This document shows, in pieces, positions 15,891 through 26,821 of a stretch of DNA of 64,000 nucleotides. The stretch lies in the NCBI RefSeq assembly GCF_041355105.1, contig NZ_JBFUPK010000002.1, positions 806,001 to 870,000 of the forward strand, read 5' to 3'. The notes under the pieces are model-generated. The model did no database searches. It saw only the letters and a list, made by a program, of their open reading frames with translations, and was not told the DNA's origin. The position numbers and the translations under genes were made by a program. Each line of letters opens with the position of its first letter. Position 1 is the first letter of the stretch. The DNA comes from Terriglobus sp. RCC_193. Its GTDB lineage: Bacteria > Acidobacteriota > Terriglobia > Terriglobales > Acidobacteriaceae.

Positions 15891-16337
15891 GTGCGCCTCG
15901 ACTATCTCCACACCGCCGAACACCCGGTCTGTCGCGTCCCTGCGCGCTACTACCGCATGGTGAACATCGCAGGCGAACACGTTGGCAACATCAATCTCCG
16001 GCTCGACACCACGGAAGCCATTACGCGCTACGCGGGCCACATCGGCTATGAAGTGTTCCCGGAGCATCGCGGTCATCGCTACGCTGCGCAAGCCGTACGC
16101 TTGCTGATCCCTGTTGCACGAGAGCATAAGATCACCCTGCTCTGGATCACCTGTGACCCTGAAAATACTGCATCCCGACGCACCCTTGAGCTTGCTGGTG
16201 CCGAGTATGTGGAGACGGTGAACGTGCTCTACAACCACGCCATTTTCCTCGCTGGCCATCCGAGCAAATGCCGTTATCGACTTGCTACTTCGCCTGAAAC
16301 GGATACGCCACAGATACCATCAGAAGAGAAGCCATGA
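15891..16337 (+). CDS. GNAT-family N-acetyltransferase
   Basis: A 148-residue protein with GNAT motif A in YEVFPEHRGHRYAAQA followed by WITCDPENTASRRTLELAGA, as in RimJ/RimL-type acetyltransferases that use acetyl-CoA to modify protein N-termini or small amines. The start is GTG, 6 bases after the previous stop. The stop overlaps the hscB start by 4 bases (ATGA), so translation of hscB is coupled to it. The substrate is unknown. Confidence 0.8.
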   Translation: MRLDYLHTAEHPVCRVPARYYRMVNIAGEHVGNINLRLDTTEAITRYAGHIGYEVFPEHRGHRYAAQAVRLLIPVAREHKITLLWITCDPENTASRRTLELAGAEYVETVNVLYNHAIFLAGHPSKCRYRLATSPETDTPQIPSEEKP

Positions 16338-16942
16338 CCTACTTCGAAGTTTTCAGCCTGCCCACCAAACTCGCGCTCGACACTGCCGCCCTTGAGAAGA
16401 GTTTCTACAAGCTTTCGCGTGAGTTTCACCCGGATCGTTTCGCCTCCAGATCTGCGGAGGAACAGGCGGAAGCAACCGAGAAATCTTCACTGCTGAACGA
16501 TGCCTATCGCGCTTTACGTGACCCCATTCGCCGCACGGAATATCTGCTGGAGTTGGAAGGCGTCGAGCTGGAAGAGCAGTCAGTCAAGGCCACGGAATCC
16601 GCGCGTGCCTCAGGCACGGAGAAGAAGCAGATTGTTCCGGCGGATCTTCTGGAAGAGGCCTTCGAACTGAATATGCAGTTGGAAGAGATGAAGATGGCGA
16701 AGCAGATGGGCGATGACGATCCCCAGCTTCGCAAAGATCTTGAAGCGGCAAAGTCAAACTTTACCGCTATGCTCGACGATTCGCAGAAGCAACTGGAAGC
16801 ACTTTGGACCAAGTGGGACGCGGCTATCGATGCTGACGACCTCAACGCAAAGTCCACAGTGAAGGATGCGATGGTGGCGTTACTCAATCGCCGCAGCTAT
16901 CTGAGAAATCTTGTACGTGATGTAAATGCAGCGCTGGAATAA
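16334..16942 (+). CDS. hscB: Fe-S co-chaperone HscB
   Basis: A 202-residue J-domain protein: N-terminal J domain with HPD at residues 32-34 (SREFHPDRF) and DAYRALRDPIRRTEYLLEL, followed by a helical C-terminal domain that binds IscU. It stimulates the HscA ATPase and brings IscU to it. E. coli HscB has 171 residues; here the link between the two domains is longer and charged. The partner hscA is 11 kb away on the other strand, an unusual separation. The start overlaps the acetyltransferase gene. Confidence 0.92.
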   Translation: MTYFEVFSLPTKLALDTAALEKSFYKLSREFHPDRFASRSAEEQAEATEKSSLLNDAYRALRDPIRRTEYLLELEGVELEEQSVKATESARASGTEKKQIVPADLLEEAFELNMQLEEMKMAKQMGDDDPQLRKDLEAAKSNFTAMLDDSQKQLEALWTKWDAAIDADDLNAKSTVKDAMVALLNRRSYLRNLVRDVNAALE

Positions 16943-16960
16943 CGAGCGCTGCTAACCCCG

Positions 16961-18115
16961 TTATCGCAGTAGTTGGCGCGTTCTTTTCTGCAGCCACTCC
17001 AGCATGCGCTTGGGGGCCACTGCCACGATATTGTGATTGGAATAGTATCCGCCTGAAGTGGCCAGATCGCCGACTTGTGCCGCTAGCGATCGCGCATTGT
17101 GCGACACCAGGAACTGCGAAAGCTCTATGAATGACGTATTAAACATGTGGCTATAGGGGTCGTCTGCCCCTTGGCCTGCGGAAAGAATCGACACGGCTAA
17201 TCGCGTGGCAATTTTTACGCGATTGGAGGGCGGAAAGGTGATGGGCAGTGACGCATCGCACAATGCCTCACTCAGGGCCACTGCTTGCGCCAGTTGCCGC
17301 TCCAGGCGGCACTCCTTTGCATAGGCCGCTAGTTCCTGCAGTTCTGCTGCAGACCATGTGTGCAGCAGAGCTACGATATCGGCCAGCCACTTCAGTCGCA
17401 TCCACGAGTGCGATGTGCCGTGCAAACACAAATGCAGCACCAGATCCCGTATAGGTAGCGTGGGCAAACTAACGCCGCATCCCGCAAGCTTTACCAGCAT
17501 CACGCGCTTCGGATCAAAGTGCAGCGGCGTCAGAAAGCGGTTGTTACAAAGTCGCGCGTGTAGCTCCAGCTTCATTTTGTGTTGATCGTGAAAATATCCG
17601 AAGTGCTTCTGGTGTAGTTGCGAGCGTTGAATGCGTTCACGCGACCAGTCCGGCTCCGGCATCTCACGCCGATAGCCCATTCCGCGCAGGACATCATCTG
17701 CTTTCCAGATGTCTTCCGGCAGAATCACCATGTCAATGTCGCGGCTGTGTCGAATCGTTTCGCTGCCATAGGCCAGTTGGCCCACGGTTACGCCCTTCAA
17801 TACGGCACAGGCAACACCGCTTCGAGCCAATGCTTCTACTGCGCTACGGCTCGCCATCGCCTGACGCAGGTTTTCCATGCCATCGCGTCGCATGGCCTGC
17901 TGCAATACCTGCCATGTTTCTGCGGGGATGCCGTCTGCATACGGACGCAACGCTGTTGTCGCGAGTCCTGCGATGCGATGCCGCTCCAGCACGCGCAACA
18001 TCAGCGGCCAGTCAATGCCAGCTTCTAACAACCGCTCCATGCGTTGCGAGCGCGCATCACCCTGAGGCAGAATGCACGCGATCGCAAGCTGAAACTCGGG
18101 TGAGAAGGAAGGCAT
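16961..18115 (-). CDS. Nucleotidyltransferase family protein (NTP_transf_5-like)
   Basis: A 384-residue protein. Around residues 100-140 it has CAVLKGVTVGQLAYG followed by RHSRDIDMVILPED, a nucleotidyltransferase-like G...D.D core that matches the 'uncharacterised nucleotidyltransferase' family often found near polysaccharide genes. The rest is mainly helical, with HLCLHGTSHSWMRLKWLADI. The ATG at 18115 follows AGGAAAC. Convergent with hscB; the substrate is unknown. Confidence 0.7.
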   Translation of the reverse strand: MPSFSPEFQLAIACILPQGDARSQRMERLLEAGIDWPLMLRVLERHRIAGLATTALRPYADGIPAETWQVLQQAMRRDGMENLRQAMASRSAVEALARSGVACAVLKGVTVGQLAYGSETIRHSRDIDMVILPEDIWKADDVLRGMGYRREMPEPDWSRERIQRSQLHQKHFGYFHDQHKMKLELHARLCNNRFLTPLHFDPKRVMLVKLAGCGVSLPTLPIRDLVLHLCLHGTSHSWMRLKWLADIVALLHTWSAAELQELAAYAKECRLERQLAQAVALSEALCDASLPITFPPSNRVKIATRLAVSILSAGQGADDPYSHMFNTSFIELSQFLVSHNARSLAAQVGDLATSGGYYSNHNIVAVAPKRMLEWLQKRTRQLLR

Positions 18116-18150
18116 GTTTCCTATTCTATAAAGAACGGTGGTTCTGACTT

Positions 18151-18888
18151 TTACGCACCCAGTGCCAGCAAAACCCAGCCTGCCAGCCCTCCGCCCAGCA
18201 GCGGGCCGAGCACCGGAACCCACGCATAGGCCCAGTCGCTTGAACCCTTGCCTGCGATGGGAAGTAATGCATGCGCCAGCCGAGGGCCGAAGTCGCGGGC
18301 AGGGTTGATGGCATAGCCGGTGGTTGCGCCGAGCGATAGACCAATCGACCAGATAAGTAAGCTAACTAACAATGGGCTTAGCCCAGCCACGCCGGTTGTG
18401 AGCACCAGTTTGCTGGTCATGGCGCCGGCAACAAGCACCAGGATGAAAGATGCCAGTGCCTCGCAAAACAGCGCCCATCCATAATTCCGGACCGCAGGGA
18501 TGGTTGCGAAGACACCGAGTTTTGCGTCCTGTGCTTCCGTTAAACCCCACAGCGGCAGGTAAAACAACCATGTTGCAGCAGCACCGCAGAATGCGCCTGC
18601 CACCTGTGCCAGCACATAGGGAATCAGGTTTCCGTACGCATTGCCTTTGATCGCAAAGGCCAGCGTGAATGCGGGGTTGATGTACGCATCAGCCGATCCG
18701 AATAACTGCGCTACAAAGATGCCGCACAGTACGGCAAAAGCCCATCCTGCGGCGATGACCATCCAACCCGCGTCCTGTGCTTTGCTACGCTTCAGTGTCA
18801 CTGCCGCACACACGCCGTTGCCCAGCAGCAGCAGCACAAACGTTCCCATAAATTCGCCCAGTACCGGGCTGCGTGCAATCACAAACAT
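18151..18888 (-). CDS. glpF: Glycerol facilitator GlpF (aquaglyceroporin)
   Basis: A 245-residue six-helix channel with both NPA boxes (71-73 and 195-197). The second is NPARDFGPR; the Asp after the Arg is typical of glycerol-conducting channels and not of water-only aquaporins. It lies 21 bases after glpD in the operon glpK-glpD-glpF. AAGGAG directly abuts ATG 18888 with no spacer, so translation may really start at the in-frame GTG (18882), which has a 6-base spacer; the difference is two residues. Confidence 0.93.
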   Translation of the reverse strand: MFVIARSPVLGEFMGTFVLLLLGNGVCAAVTLKRSKAQDAGWMVIAAGWAFAVLCGIFVAQLFGSADAYINPAFTLAFAIKGNAYGNLIPYVLAQVAGAFCGAAATWLFYLPLWGLTEAQDAKLGVFATIPAVRNYGWALFCEALASFILVLVAGAMTSKLVLTTGVAGLSPLLVSLLIWSIGLSLGATTGYAINPARDFGPRLAHALLPIAGKGSSDWAYAWVPVLGPLLGGGLAGWVLLALGA

Positions 18889-18909
18889 CTCCTTAGGAAC
18901 GCAACCACT

Positions 18910-20478
18910 CTACTGCGGCAGATACTGCTGTGCCAATGCCGTAAACGCATTTACCTGTGCCTGCTGCCATGTTTCGTCATGATCCAGCTCGGCAGCCATT
19001 AATTGCGCGGTGCGCGGTGCCATCGCAATGGCTGCTCTTGCATTCAGCAACAGTGCGCGTGTCCGGCGCGACAGCACATCTTCAACAGTAACGGCCATCT
19101 CCTCGCGCGCCGCCCAGACGACTTCTGCGGCGAGGTAGGGAAGTGCCGGATGCAGCTGCTGCGCAAGCTCGGGCGACGAAGAAGCCAGCGCGCGAATCTT
19201 CGCCGCATCGCTGCCATACACCTGTAGATGGCCCAGGTCTTCCGCGTCGCTCCATCCATGCACATGCAGATCGGCTGTTGCGCATGTCACATCGGGCAAA
19301 TGCCCCAGTGTGGCCGCATGGTTCACTGTGTCTTCGGCCATGTGGCGATATGTGGTCCACTTGCCGCCAACAATGGTGAGCAGGCCACTGCCATCAATGT
19401 GAATCGTATGATCGCGTGATAATGCGCTTGTCTTAGATCCATCGCTTCCCGCGGCCTTTACCAGAGGACGAATCCCTACGTAGATGGCCAGAATGTCATC
19501 GCGCGTGGGTTTGCGCGAAAGATATTCGCCTGCTGTTTCCAGCACAAATTCAATCTCTTCTTCCAGAGGCTTTGGCTCATAGCTGGGATGATCAATCGGC
19601 GTGTCTGTTGTTCCCACTACGGTGTGCTCATGCCACGGAATGGCGAACAGTACGCGGCCATCGCTTGTACGCGGCACCATGATCGCTGTGTCCGCACGCA
19701 GAAAGCTCTTTTCAAACACCAGATGAATGCCCTGGGAAGGCGACACCATCGTCTGAACGTCGGGCTCGGCCATGCGCCGCACTTCGTCGGTGAAGATGCC
19801 CGTCGCATTCACTACGACCTTTGCTTGAACGTTAAAACGTTCGCCACTTACGCCGTCTTCCAGCGTTACACCATGCAGAAATCCATCTTCGCCGCGAAGC
19901 AGGCCAACGGCTCCGCAGTAATTCAACACGGTCGCGCCATGATCCGCTGCAGTCATCACCAGATGCGTCAGCAGCCGCGTGTCATCAAACTGTCCATCGT
20001 GATAAACAACGCCGCCGCGCAGTCCATCCTGCGAGATCGTTGGCAGACGTTCCAGTGTCTCTTCGCGCGAAAGAATTTTTGACTTGCCAAACGAATACTT
20101 CGTCGCCAGCAGGTCATAGATCTTCATGCCAATGCCGTAGAACGGGGCTTCCCACCACTCATAGTTCGGCACCACAAACGGCAGGTCGTGGACAAGATGC
20201 GGAGCATTCTGCCGCAGCAACCCGCGTTCCTTCAGCGCCTCCATTACCAGCGAGATATTGCCCTGTTCCAGATAGCGCACGCCGCCATGTACCAGCTTAG
20301 TGCTGCGGCTGGATGTGCCTTTGCCAAAGTCTTCGCGTTCCACCAGCAACGTCTTGTAGCCACGCACCGCAGCATCCACCGCCACACCCACGCCTGTAGC
20401 GCCACCGCCGATGATGACCACATCCCAAGGCGTATCGCCGTGTGCCTTAACGGCATCTAGCATCGCTGTACGATTCAT
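18910..20478 (-). CDS. glpD: Glycerol-3-phosphate dehydrogenase GlpD
   Basis: A 522-residue FAD enzyme that oxidises glycerol-3-phosphate to dihydroxyacetone phosphate at the inner membrane, passing electrons to quinone. Seen: dinucleotide-binding [18 protein letters not shown] near the N-terminus and the family motif [20 protein letters not shown]. The length fits aerobic GlpD. The start is taken as the ATG that overlaps the glpK stop (ATGA), with GAAGGGA upstream; two earlier in-frame ATGs lie inside glpK. Second gene of the operon. Confidence 0.94.
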   Translation of the reverse strand: MNRTAMLDAVKAHGDTPWDVVIIGGGATGVGVAVDAAVRGYKTLLVEREDFGKGTSSRSTKLVHGGVRYLEQGNISLVMEALKERGLLRQNAPHLVHDLPFVVPNYEWWEAPFYGIGMKIYDLLATKYSFGKSKILSREETLERLPTISQDGLRGGVVYHDGQFDDTRLLTHLVMTAADHGATVLNYCGAVGLLRGEDGFLHGVTLEDGVSGERFNVQAKVVVNATGIFTDEVRRMAEPDVQTMVSPSQGIHLVFEKSFLRADTAIMVPRTSDGRVLFAIPWHEHTVVGTTDTPIDHPSYEPKPLEEEIEFVLETAGEYLSRKPTRDDILAIYVGIRPLVKAAGSDGSKTSALSRDHTIHIDGSGLLTIVGGKWTTYRHMAEDTVNHAATLGHLPDVTCATADLHVHGWSDAEDLGHLQVYGSDAAKIRALASSSPELAQQLHPALPYLAAEVVWAAREEMAVTVEDVLSRRTRALLLNARAAIAMAPRTAQLMAAELDHDETWQQAQVNAFTALAQQYLPQ

Positions 20479-21962
20479 GCGTTCCATCCCTTCGCGCGTT
20501 CCACGGCTTCTTTCCAACGCGCATATAAGGCATCGTAATCGTGCTGCGGTGTGAACAATGTTCCTTCCCCTTGCACGCGCTGAATTTCATCTGTGCTGTT
20601 CCAGAAGCCAACGGCAAGTCCCGCAAGAAATGCTGCTCCCAAAGCCGTTGTTTCCAGATTTGCAGGCCGATGCACCGGCACGCCCAGCAAATCTGCCTGA
20701 AACTGCATCAGGGTGTCGTTTGCTGTCGCGCCACCATCCACGCGCAATTCGCGCAGCGGCACGCCTGTGTCTGCATTCATCGCACGCATCAGGTCCGTAG
20801 TCTGAAGCGCGATGCTCTCCAGTGCTGCGCGCGCAATGTGTCCCTTTGTGGTGCCGCGACCCATGCCAATGATCATGCCGCTGGCATACGGGTCCCAATG
20901 CGGCGCGCCGAGGCCGGTAAACGCAGGGACAAACAACACACCACCGTTATCCGGAACGCTCTGCGCCAGCTTCTCCACATCACTGCTTCTTTCAATGATG
21001 CCAAGTCCGTCGCGCAGCCACTGCACCACCGCGCCGCCAATAAAAACAGACCCTTCCAGCGCATATTCCGGTCTGCGGTTGGTCGAGCACGCCAGCGTCG
21101 TCAGCAGTCGATTCTGGCTCTCGCGAAACTCGTTGCCAATGTGCTGCAGCAGAAAGCATCCGGTGCCATAGGTGTTCTTTGCATCGCCGGGCTTCGTGCA
21201 CATCTGTCCGAATAGCGCCGATTGTTGATCGCCCGCAATGCCTGCAATCTCTACACCTTCCAGTCCCAGCGTGGTGGAGACAGGGCCAAGCTTCTCGCTG
21301 GACCACACCACCTCCGGCATCATGCTGCGGGGCACACGCAGCAGCCGCAGCATCTCGTCGTCCCACTTGTCCTCCACGATGTTGTACAGCAGCGTGCGCG
21401 AGGCATTGGTGCGGTCGGTGATGTGTTTTTTGCCGCTGGTCAGGTTCCACACCAGCCAGCTATCCACGGTGCCAAATGCAAGCTCGCCACGCTCTGCCTT
21501 TTCACGCGCACCGGCAACGTTGTCCAGAATCCACGTGACTTTTGTGCCGCTGAAATAGGGGTCCAGGCGCAACCCGGTACGGCGGCGAACATCTTCTTCC
21601 ACACCTTCGTCGCGAAGCTGTTCGCACATGGATGCAGTGCGGCGATCCTGCCACACAATGGCGTTATAAACAGGCTTGCCCGTTGTGCGCTCCCACACCA
21701 CGGTCGTTTCGCGCTGATTCGTAATGCCCAGCGACGCCACATCGCGCGGTCGCACACCGGCGCGTCCCAGCACCTCCACGGCAGAGGTTAGCTGGCTGGT
21801 GAGAATCTCAAACGGATCATGCTCCACCCAACCCGCTTTGCCTTCGGGGAAAATCTGCGTGAACTCATGCTGCGCCGTGCCCGCAATTGCGCCCGCATGG
21901 TCCACCAGGATGGCGCGCGAACTCGTCGTTCCCTGATCCAGCGCCAGAACATACTTCGCCAT
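20475..21962 (-). CDS. glpK: Glycerol kinase GlpK
   Basis: A 495-residue FGGY-family kinase that phosphorylates glycerol with ATP. Seen: N-terminal [35 protein letters not shown] and the C-terminal GLAVGFW region; the length is close to the 502 of E. coli. The start is ATG 21962 with GAGGCGG upstream. First gene of glpK-glpD-glpF, divergent from trpG; glycerol-3-phosphate made here can feed GlpD or phospholipid synthesis (PgsA). Confidence 0.96.
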   Translation of the reverse strand: MAKYVLALDQGTTSSRAILVDHAGAIAGTAQHEFTQIFPEGKAGWVEHDPFEILTSQLTSAVEVLGRAGVRPRDVASLGITNQRETTVVWERTTGKPVYNAIVWQDRRTASMCEQLRDEGVEEDVRRRTGLRLDPYFSGTKVTWILDNVAGAREKAERGELAFGTVDSWLVWNLTSGKKHITDRTNASRTLLYNIVEDKWDDEMLRLLRVPRSMMPEVVWSSEKLGPVSTTLGLEGVEIAGIAGDQQSALFGQMCTKPGDAKNTYGTGCFLLQHIGNEFRESQNRLLTTLACSTNRRPEYALEGSVFIGGAVVQWLRDGLGIIERSSDVEKLAQSVPDNGGVLFVPAFTGLGAPHWDPYASGMIIGMGRGTTKGHIARAALESIALQTTDLMRAMNADTGVPLRELRVDGGATANDTLMQFQADLLGVPVHRPANLETTALGAAFLAGLAVGFWNSTDEIQRVQGEGTLFTPQHDYDALYARWKEAVERAKGWNA

Positions 21963-22111
21963 AAACCGCCTCACAACGCGCCACGAAAGCTTCAGAGCGC
22001 AACGGAGCCACCATATCACCGCGCGGTTGCGGATTCCACCGGCGCAGAAGCCTCAGAAAGAGCGTGTATGTAGCCAACACGCGTACACTTTTCCTAAGGG
22101 GTTTCGCTGCG

Positions 22112-22693
<582 letters not shown>

Positions 22694-22697
22694 TCGT

Positions 22698-23681
22698 ATG
22701 CGCCGCGCCTTTGTCTTCACTGCAGTTCTCGTGTGTGCGATTCATGGAAATGCCCAGCAATCGCTGGGTTCTGTGAAGACGCAGGGCAACGAAGTCAGTG
22801 GCCTGGTGCGTGTGAGCAATGGCAATGCAGTCATTGGCAATAGCGCTGCTGTGGCTGCGGGCGTGCAGCCTGCTGAAGTCACACTGAGCCGCGGCGGCTC
22901 AGTGAAAATCTGTTCCGGGTCTGCAGCACATCTGGCGCAGACGAGCATCGCCGTCGCGAAACCGCCCATGATGATGGCGGTGGACCGTGGCGCAGTTGAA
23001 ATCCGTACCGCTGCGGAAAAGACAGACAGCATCCTCACGCCGGACCTGCGATTCGAACTCTCCGATGCAGCGCCGCTGGACCTGCGCATCCGCATTGTGC
23101 CCAACGGCGACACGTGCGTGGACAACGCGGGCAAGAATGCCCCGATCCTGCATGTGACGGAGACGTTTGGCGACGGTACATATTTCATTCGTCCGGGCCA
23201 GCGCGTGCTGTTTGAACACGGTAGCTTGCGCGAAGTGGTGGACCACGAAAGCTCGTCCTGCGGATGTCCTCGCCCTGATGATCTCGTTCTGGCAGGTAAG
23301 GGCAAGCTGGGTGACGGCAAGGTCACAGACGAAGCGAAGTCGCATCCGTTCCCTGAAGCTGTAAGCCAGGGGCTGCAACAGCCGGAACCGCCACAGCCCG
23401 CGCCTGTGGGGGAAACGCATACTCGGGTGAACAGCACGCTGGCTTACAGCGGTGCCACCAACACCGTGACCGGGCCTCCGGGTGAGAGCACAACGGCAGC
23501 GGATGCTGCTACGCCTGTTGCTGCATCACATGTGGTGCCTGCTTCGGCAGCAGCAGTGCCGCCTGCAGCAGCGCCTGCAACGGATGTGCATGTGGCATCC
23601 ACAAAGCCGCCAGAAGAAGGCCCGCATCCCTTCCGTGCGATTGGCAACTTCTTCCGCAAGCTGTTCGGCGTTCACGACTAA
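22698..23681 (+). CDS. Exported FecR-like protein
   Basis: A 327-residue protein with a signal peptide (RAFVFTAVLVCAIHGNAQ). Residues about 25-185 contain VSNGNAVIGNSAAVAAGVQ, VTLSRGGSVKICSG and DRGAVEIRT, like FecR/LysM-less beta domains found in exported acidobacterial proteins. It has four Cys including SSCGCP. The C-terminal half is Pro/Ala-rich and disordered, ending in a short conserved-looking FRAIGNFFRKLFG helix. It starts 4 bases after trpG and is probably co-transcribed with it. The role is unknown. Confidence 0.6.
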   Translation: MRRAFVFTAVLVCAIHGNAQQSLGSVKTQGNEVSGLVRVSNGNAVIGNSAAVAAGVQPAEVTLSRGGSVKICSGSAAHLAQTSIAVAKPPMMMAVDRGAVEIRTAAEKTDSILTPDLRFELSDAAPLDLRIRIVPNGDTCVDNAGKNAPILHVTETFGDGTYFIRPGQRVLFEHGSLREVVDHESSSCGCPRPDDLVLAGKGKLGDGKVTDEAKSHPFPEAVSQGLQQPEPPQPAPVGETHTRVNSTLAYSGATNTVTGPPGESTTAADAATPVAASHVVPASAAAVPPAAAPATDVHVASTKPPEEGPHPFRAIGNFFRKLFGVHD

Positions 23682-23698
23682 ATAAGAGAAAAGATTGG

Positions 23699-24586
23699 TT
23701 AACGCTGAGCTACAGCGATGCGTTCAATCCCTTGCAGATCGCGCACCCAGTACACTTTCTGCCAGCTGCTCAGAAGTTCGTCTGCAATTGCGCTACGGCC
23801 GGCTGTCTCCAGTAGCAGCCATCCGCCGGGCGACAGTGCATCCTTTGCCTGCGGAATCAGACTGCGCAAAACATCGTGTCCATCGTTGCCGCCGAAGAGT
23901 GCCAGGTGCGGCTCATACTCGCGTACCTGCGCATGCAGCGTGTCTTTTTCGGTGAGCGGAACATACGGCGGGTTCGACACGATCAGATCAAACGTCTCGC
24001 CTGTGACCGCAGCCAGCAGGTCCGACTGCAGAATCCGTGTACGGTTCAGTGTGCCCAGCCGAGCGGCATTGTCCTGCGCCACTGCCAGCGCGTCCGACGA
24101 GATATCCAGCGCAGCGATAAGGCTTTGCGGATATTCCAGCGCCAGTGTCACAGCCAGAATGCCGCTGCCTGTGCCCACATCTGCAATCTTCAGCGGAGCA
24201 TTGCGATCCGGGTAGAGACGTAGAACTTCTTCGATGATGTGTTCCGTCTCCGGCCGCGGAATCAGCACGTCAGGAGAGACGGTGAAGTCACGCCCGAAGA
24301 ACTCCTGCGAGCCGCGCAGATGTTGAATCGGCACGGCATGGCGCCGCTGTGCCAGCATTCCCTGAAACGAACCTGCTTCCTCTTCCTTCAGCGGGCGATC
24401 TGGCTGCGCGAGCATCTGTGCGCGCGTCAGGCCGGTGGCGATCCCAAGAATCTGCTGCGCATCGCGCGCGGCGTTTTCACGCAGATCATCGCGCATGGAC
24501 AGGCGCATGGTGCCGAAGCGCAGCGCATCGGCCACGGTGCAGCCCTTGATCTTCAGCGGTTCGTGCGGCTGCAGTTCCTGCGCCAT
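23699..24586 (-). CDS. prmC: Release factor glutamine methyltransferase PrmC (HemK)
   Basis: A 295-residue S-adenosylmethionine-dependent enzyme that methylates the Gln of the GGQ motif in release factors. Seen: SAM-binding DVGTGSGILAVTLAL (136-150) and catalytic NPPY (205-208). The ATG overlaps the prfA stop by one base (TAATG), so the methyltransferase is made together with its substrate RF1, a common arrangement. Confidence 0.96.
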   Translation of the reverse strand: MAQELQPHEPLKIKGCTVADALRFGTMRLSMRDDLRENAARDAQQILGIATGLTRAQMLAQPDRPLKEEEAGSFQGMLAQRRHAVPIQHLRGSQEFFGRDFTVSPDVLIPRPETEHIIEEVLRLYPDRNAPLKIADVGTGSGILAVTLALEYPQSLIAALDISSDALAVAQDNAARLGTLNRTRILQSDLLAAVTGETFDLIVSNPPYVPLTEKDTLHAQVREYEPHLALFGGNDGHDVLRSLIPQAKDALSPGGWLLLETAGRSAIADELLSSWQKVYWVRDLQGIERIAVAQR

Positions 24587-25662
24587 TAAGCAGCAACCTC
24601 GGCTTCCGCCTTCAGGCGTTCGCTGGTGTCGTGCGCGATAAGCGCGTCCACAATGGGCTGCAGCTTGCCTTCCATCACGTATTCCAACTGGTGCAGCGTC
24701 AGGCCGATGCGGTGATCGGTGAGACGGTTCTGCGGGAAATTGTAGGTACGGATCTTTTCGCTGCGGTCACCGCTGCCCACCTGCGATTTACGTGCACTGG
24801 CCTGTGCCTGGTGCTGCTTCTCCATCTCCACCTCATACAGGCGCGAACGCAGAACACGCATGGCTTTTTCACGGTTTTTGATCTGCGATTTTTCGTCCTG
24901 GCAGCTTACGACGGTATTGGTCGGCAGATGCGTGATGCGGATGGCGGAGTACGTGGTGTTCACGCTCTGTCCACCGGGGCCGGAGGAGCAGAAGGTGTCA
25001 ATGCGAAGGTCCTTCTGCTCTATCTTCACGTCGACTTCTTCCGCTTCCGGCAGCACGGCAACCGTGATGGCGCTGGTATGCACGCGGCCCTGCGTCTCCG
25101 TGGCGGGAACGCGCTGTACGCGATGCACGCCGCTCTCATATTTCAGCGAAGAGTAGACGCGGTCACCTTCGATCAGTGCCGTAACTTCCTTCAAGCCGCC
25201 GACGGTAGATTCTGTTTCGCTGAGCACTTCCACCTTCCAGCGATGCAGTTCCGCGTAACGCAGGTACATGCGAAAAACCTCCGCGGCAAAGAGCGAAGCC
25301 TCGTCGCCGCCGGTCGCCGCGCGGATTTCCAGCACGACGTTCTTTTCGTCGTTCGGGTCCTTGGGCAGCAACATGATCTTGAGCTGCTCTTCAATCTCCG
25401 GCAGGCGGCCTTCCAGCGTGGAGAGTTCTTCCTGCGCCATGGCCCTGATGTCGGCATCGTCCTCGGCCAGCATCAGCTTTGCATCGGCAATACCGTCGCG
25501 CACCTGCTTGTATTCACGGAAGCGATCAATCACGGGTTCCATGTCGCGGTGCTGCTTGGCGGTCTTCTGAAAGCGCTGCTGATCGGTGACCAGCGAGGGG
25601 TCTGCGAGTGCTTTTTCCAGCTCTTTAAAGCGGTCTTCCAGCTGTTCCAGGCGGTCAAACAT
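24586..25662 (-). CDS. prfA: Peptide chain release factor 1
   Basis: A 358-residue RF1 that ends translation at UAA and UAG. Seen: the codon-recognition PAT (186-188) in [15 protein letters not shown], and GGQ (230-232) in [15 protein letters not shown], which triggers peptidyl-tRNA hydrolysis. The start is ATG 25662; GTG/TTG codons further upstream would add an unconserved extension. Overlaps prmC by one base. Confidence 0.97.
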   Translation of the reverse strand: MFDRLEQLEDRFKELEKALADPSLVTDQQRFQKTAKQHRDMEPVIDRFREYKQVRDGIADAKLMLAEDDADIRAMAQEELSTLEGRLPEIEEQLKIMLLPKDPNDEKNVVLEIRAATGGDEASLFAAEVFRMYLRYAELHRWKVEVLSETESTVGGLKEVTALIEGDRVYSSLKYESGVHRVQRVPATETQGRVHTSAITVAVLPEAEEVDVKIEQKDLRIDTFCSSGPGGQSVNTTYSAIRITHLPTNTVVSCQDEKSQIKNREKAMRVLRSRLYEVEMEKQHQAQASARKSQVGSGDRSEKIRTYNFPQNRLTDHRIGLTLHQLEYVMEGKLQPIVDALIAHDTSERLKAEAEVAA

Positions 25663-25894
25663 GGGGTGTCTCTCTTCTCCTGCGCAGGGGGCAGGCAACA
25701 ATCAAATTTCAAGGGGGAACGAAAAGGGGTCGCGTACAGGCGCGAAAACGCTACGGCAAGCTCAGCTAGGCAAAGCCAAGGCGCGCCGCAGCGTGGCGGG
25801 AAGCAAGAACCGGATTGAATTCGGCGTGCAGCATCGCTCTCTATCTGATGATAGCGCGGTTACAGCGATGCATCCTGCCGTTTTGCCGGGGAAA

Positions 25895-26086
25895 CTAGAT
25901 GGCGCGCAGTACCCGCGCCGGCAGGAAGATGATGGCGGAGACCAGTTCCAGCGCTCCCTCCACTGCAATGCCCACCAGCCGGAACGGCAGCAGAAACAGC
26001 CACACCAGCGGATACAACACAATTGCGAGTAGCGCCAGCGGCCAGCACATGACGAAAAGAACGCAGAACAGCAGTAGTTTCAACAT
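25895..26086 (-). CDS. Small two-helix membrane protein
   Basis: A 63-residue, very hydrophobic protein (LLLFCVLFVMCWPLALLAIV, then YPLVWLFLLPFRLVG and a third amphipathic stretch). The start at ATG 26086 is supported by AAGGGGGA 7 bases upstream. No family is recognised. It follows iscX by 57 bases on the same strand and may be the last gene of the hscA-fdx-iscX side of the isc locus. Confidence 0.6.
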   Translation of the reverse strand: MLKLLLFCVLFVMCWPLALLAIVLYPLVWLFLLPFRLVGIAVEGALELVSAIIFLPARVLRAI

Positions 26087-26143
26087 GGGTTCATCCCCCT
26101 TGCATGACATACGCCATCCGCAGGAAAAGGTTCCGCTAATGGC

Positions 26144-26359
26144 TTACTTTGCGTCGTTGTACTCTTCCAGCCATGCCATCTGGATGGCTTCCAGAATGCC
26201 CTCGTTGGACTTCGCCGGGTCGCCGGTGAAGCCGGGCAGTTCGGTGATCATCTTGTGCATGTCCGTGAAGCGCACCGAAAGTGGATCGGTATCCGGGAAC
26301 CTCTCCTGCAACTGGATGCCGATTTCCTCGGCATTTTCCCAACCAAACTCAAAGGGCAT
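26144..26359 (-). CDS. iscX: IscX (YfhJ-type) Fe-S assembly protein
   Basis: A 71-residue acidic protein that matches IscX: FGWENAEEIGIQL, DTDPLSVRFTDMHKMI and SNEGILEAIQMAWLEEY. IscX binds iron and the IscS surface and tunes cluster assembly. It starts 5 bases after fdx, as at the end of the E. coli isc operon. AAGGA at the end of fdx is its ribosome site. Confidence 0.93.
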   Translation of the reverse strand: MPFEFGWENAEEIGIQLQERFPDTDPLSVRFTDMHKMITELPGFTGDPAKSNEGILEAIQMAWLEEYNDAK

Positions 26360-26364
26360 CGCGC

Positions 26365-26805
26365 TTAGTCCTTCCCCGCCGTAATGGCGGCGGGCTTGCC
26401 TTCCTGCACGTAGTTGCGGTTCCACGCGGGAATCTCCACCACGTAGGTTCCGGGACCTGTGATGACGGCCTGACAGCCCAGGCGCGAATTTGTCTGCGGT
26501 CCTGCGGCCAGGTCCACGCGATCCAACTCGTCATCTTCGGGGTCGCTGAGGCCTGCTTCGCCCTGCTTCACGTACAGATGGCAGGTGGTGCAGGCGCAGA
26601 CGCCGCCGCACGCGTGGTCCAGGAAAATGCCATAGTTTTCTGCAACATCCAGAAAACTCATGGGCTGGCCATGACCATCGTAGGGCAACGTTCCGAAAGG
26701 AAATTCCACCGTTTTGTTCTCTGGCAGGAACGTCACGCGGACAATGCCCTCGGTGGGCGGCTTGGAAAGGTCAACTTCGGGCAGTTCAACGTGATGTTCT
26801 GACAT
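26365..26805 (-). CDS. fdx: ISC-type [2Fe-2S] ferredoxin
   Basis: A 146-residue adrenodoxin-type ferredoxin. Ligands are Cys66, Cys72, Cys75 and Cys111 in HACGGVCACTTCH and SRLGCQA, with the extra non-ligand Cys70 in the same place as in E. coli Fdx. It supplies electrons for cluster assembly. N- and C-terminal tails make it about 35 residues longer than E. coli Fdx (111). Directly upstream of iscX. Confidence 0.93.
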   Translation of the reverse strand: MSEHHVELPEVDLSKPPTEGIVRVTFLPENKTVEFPFGTLPYDGHGQPMSFLDVAENYGIFLDHACGGVCACTTCHLYVKQGEAGLSDPEDDELDRVDLAAGPQTNSRLGCQAVITGPGTYVVEIPAWNRNYVQEGKPAAITAGKD

Positions 26806-26821
26806 GATGTTCGCTCTGCGT

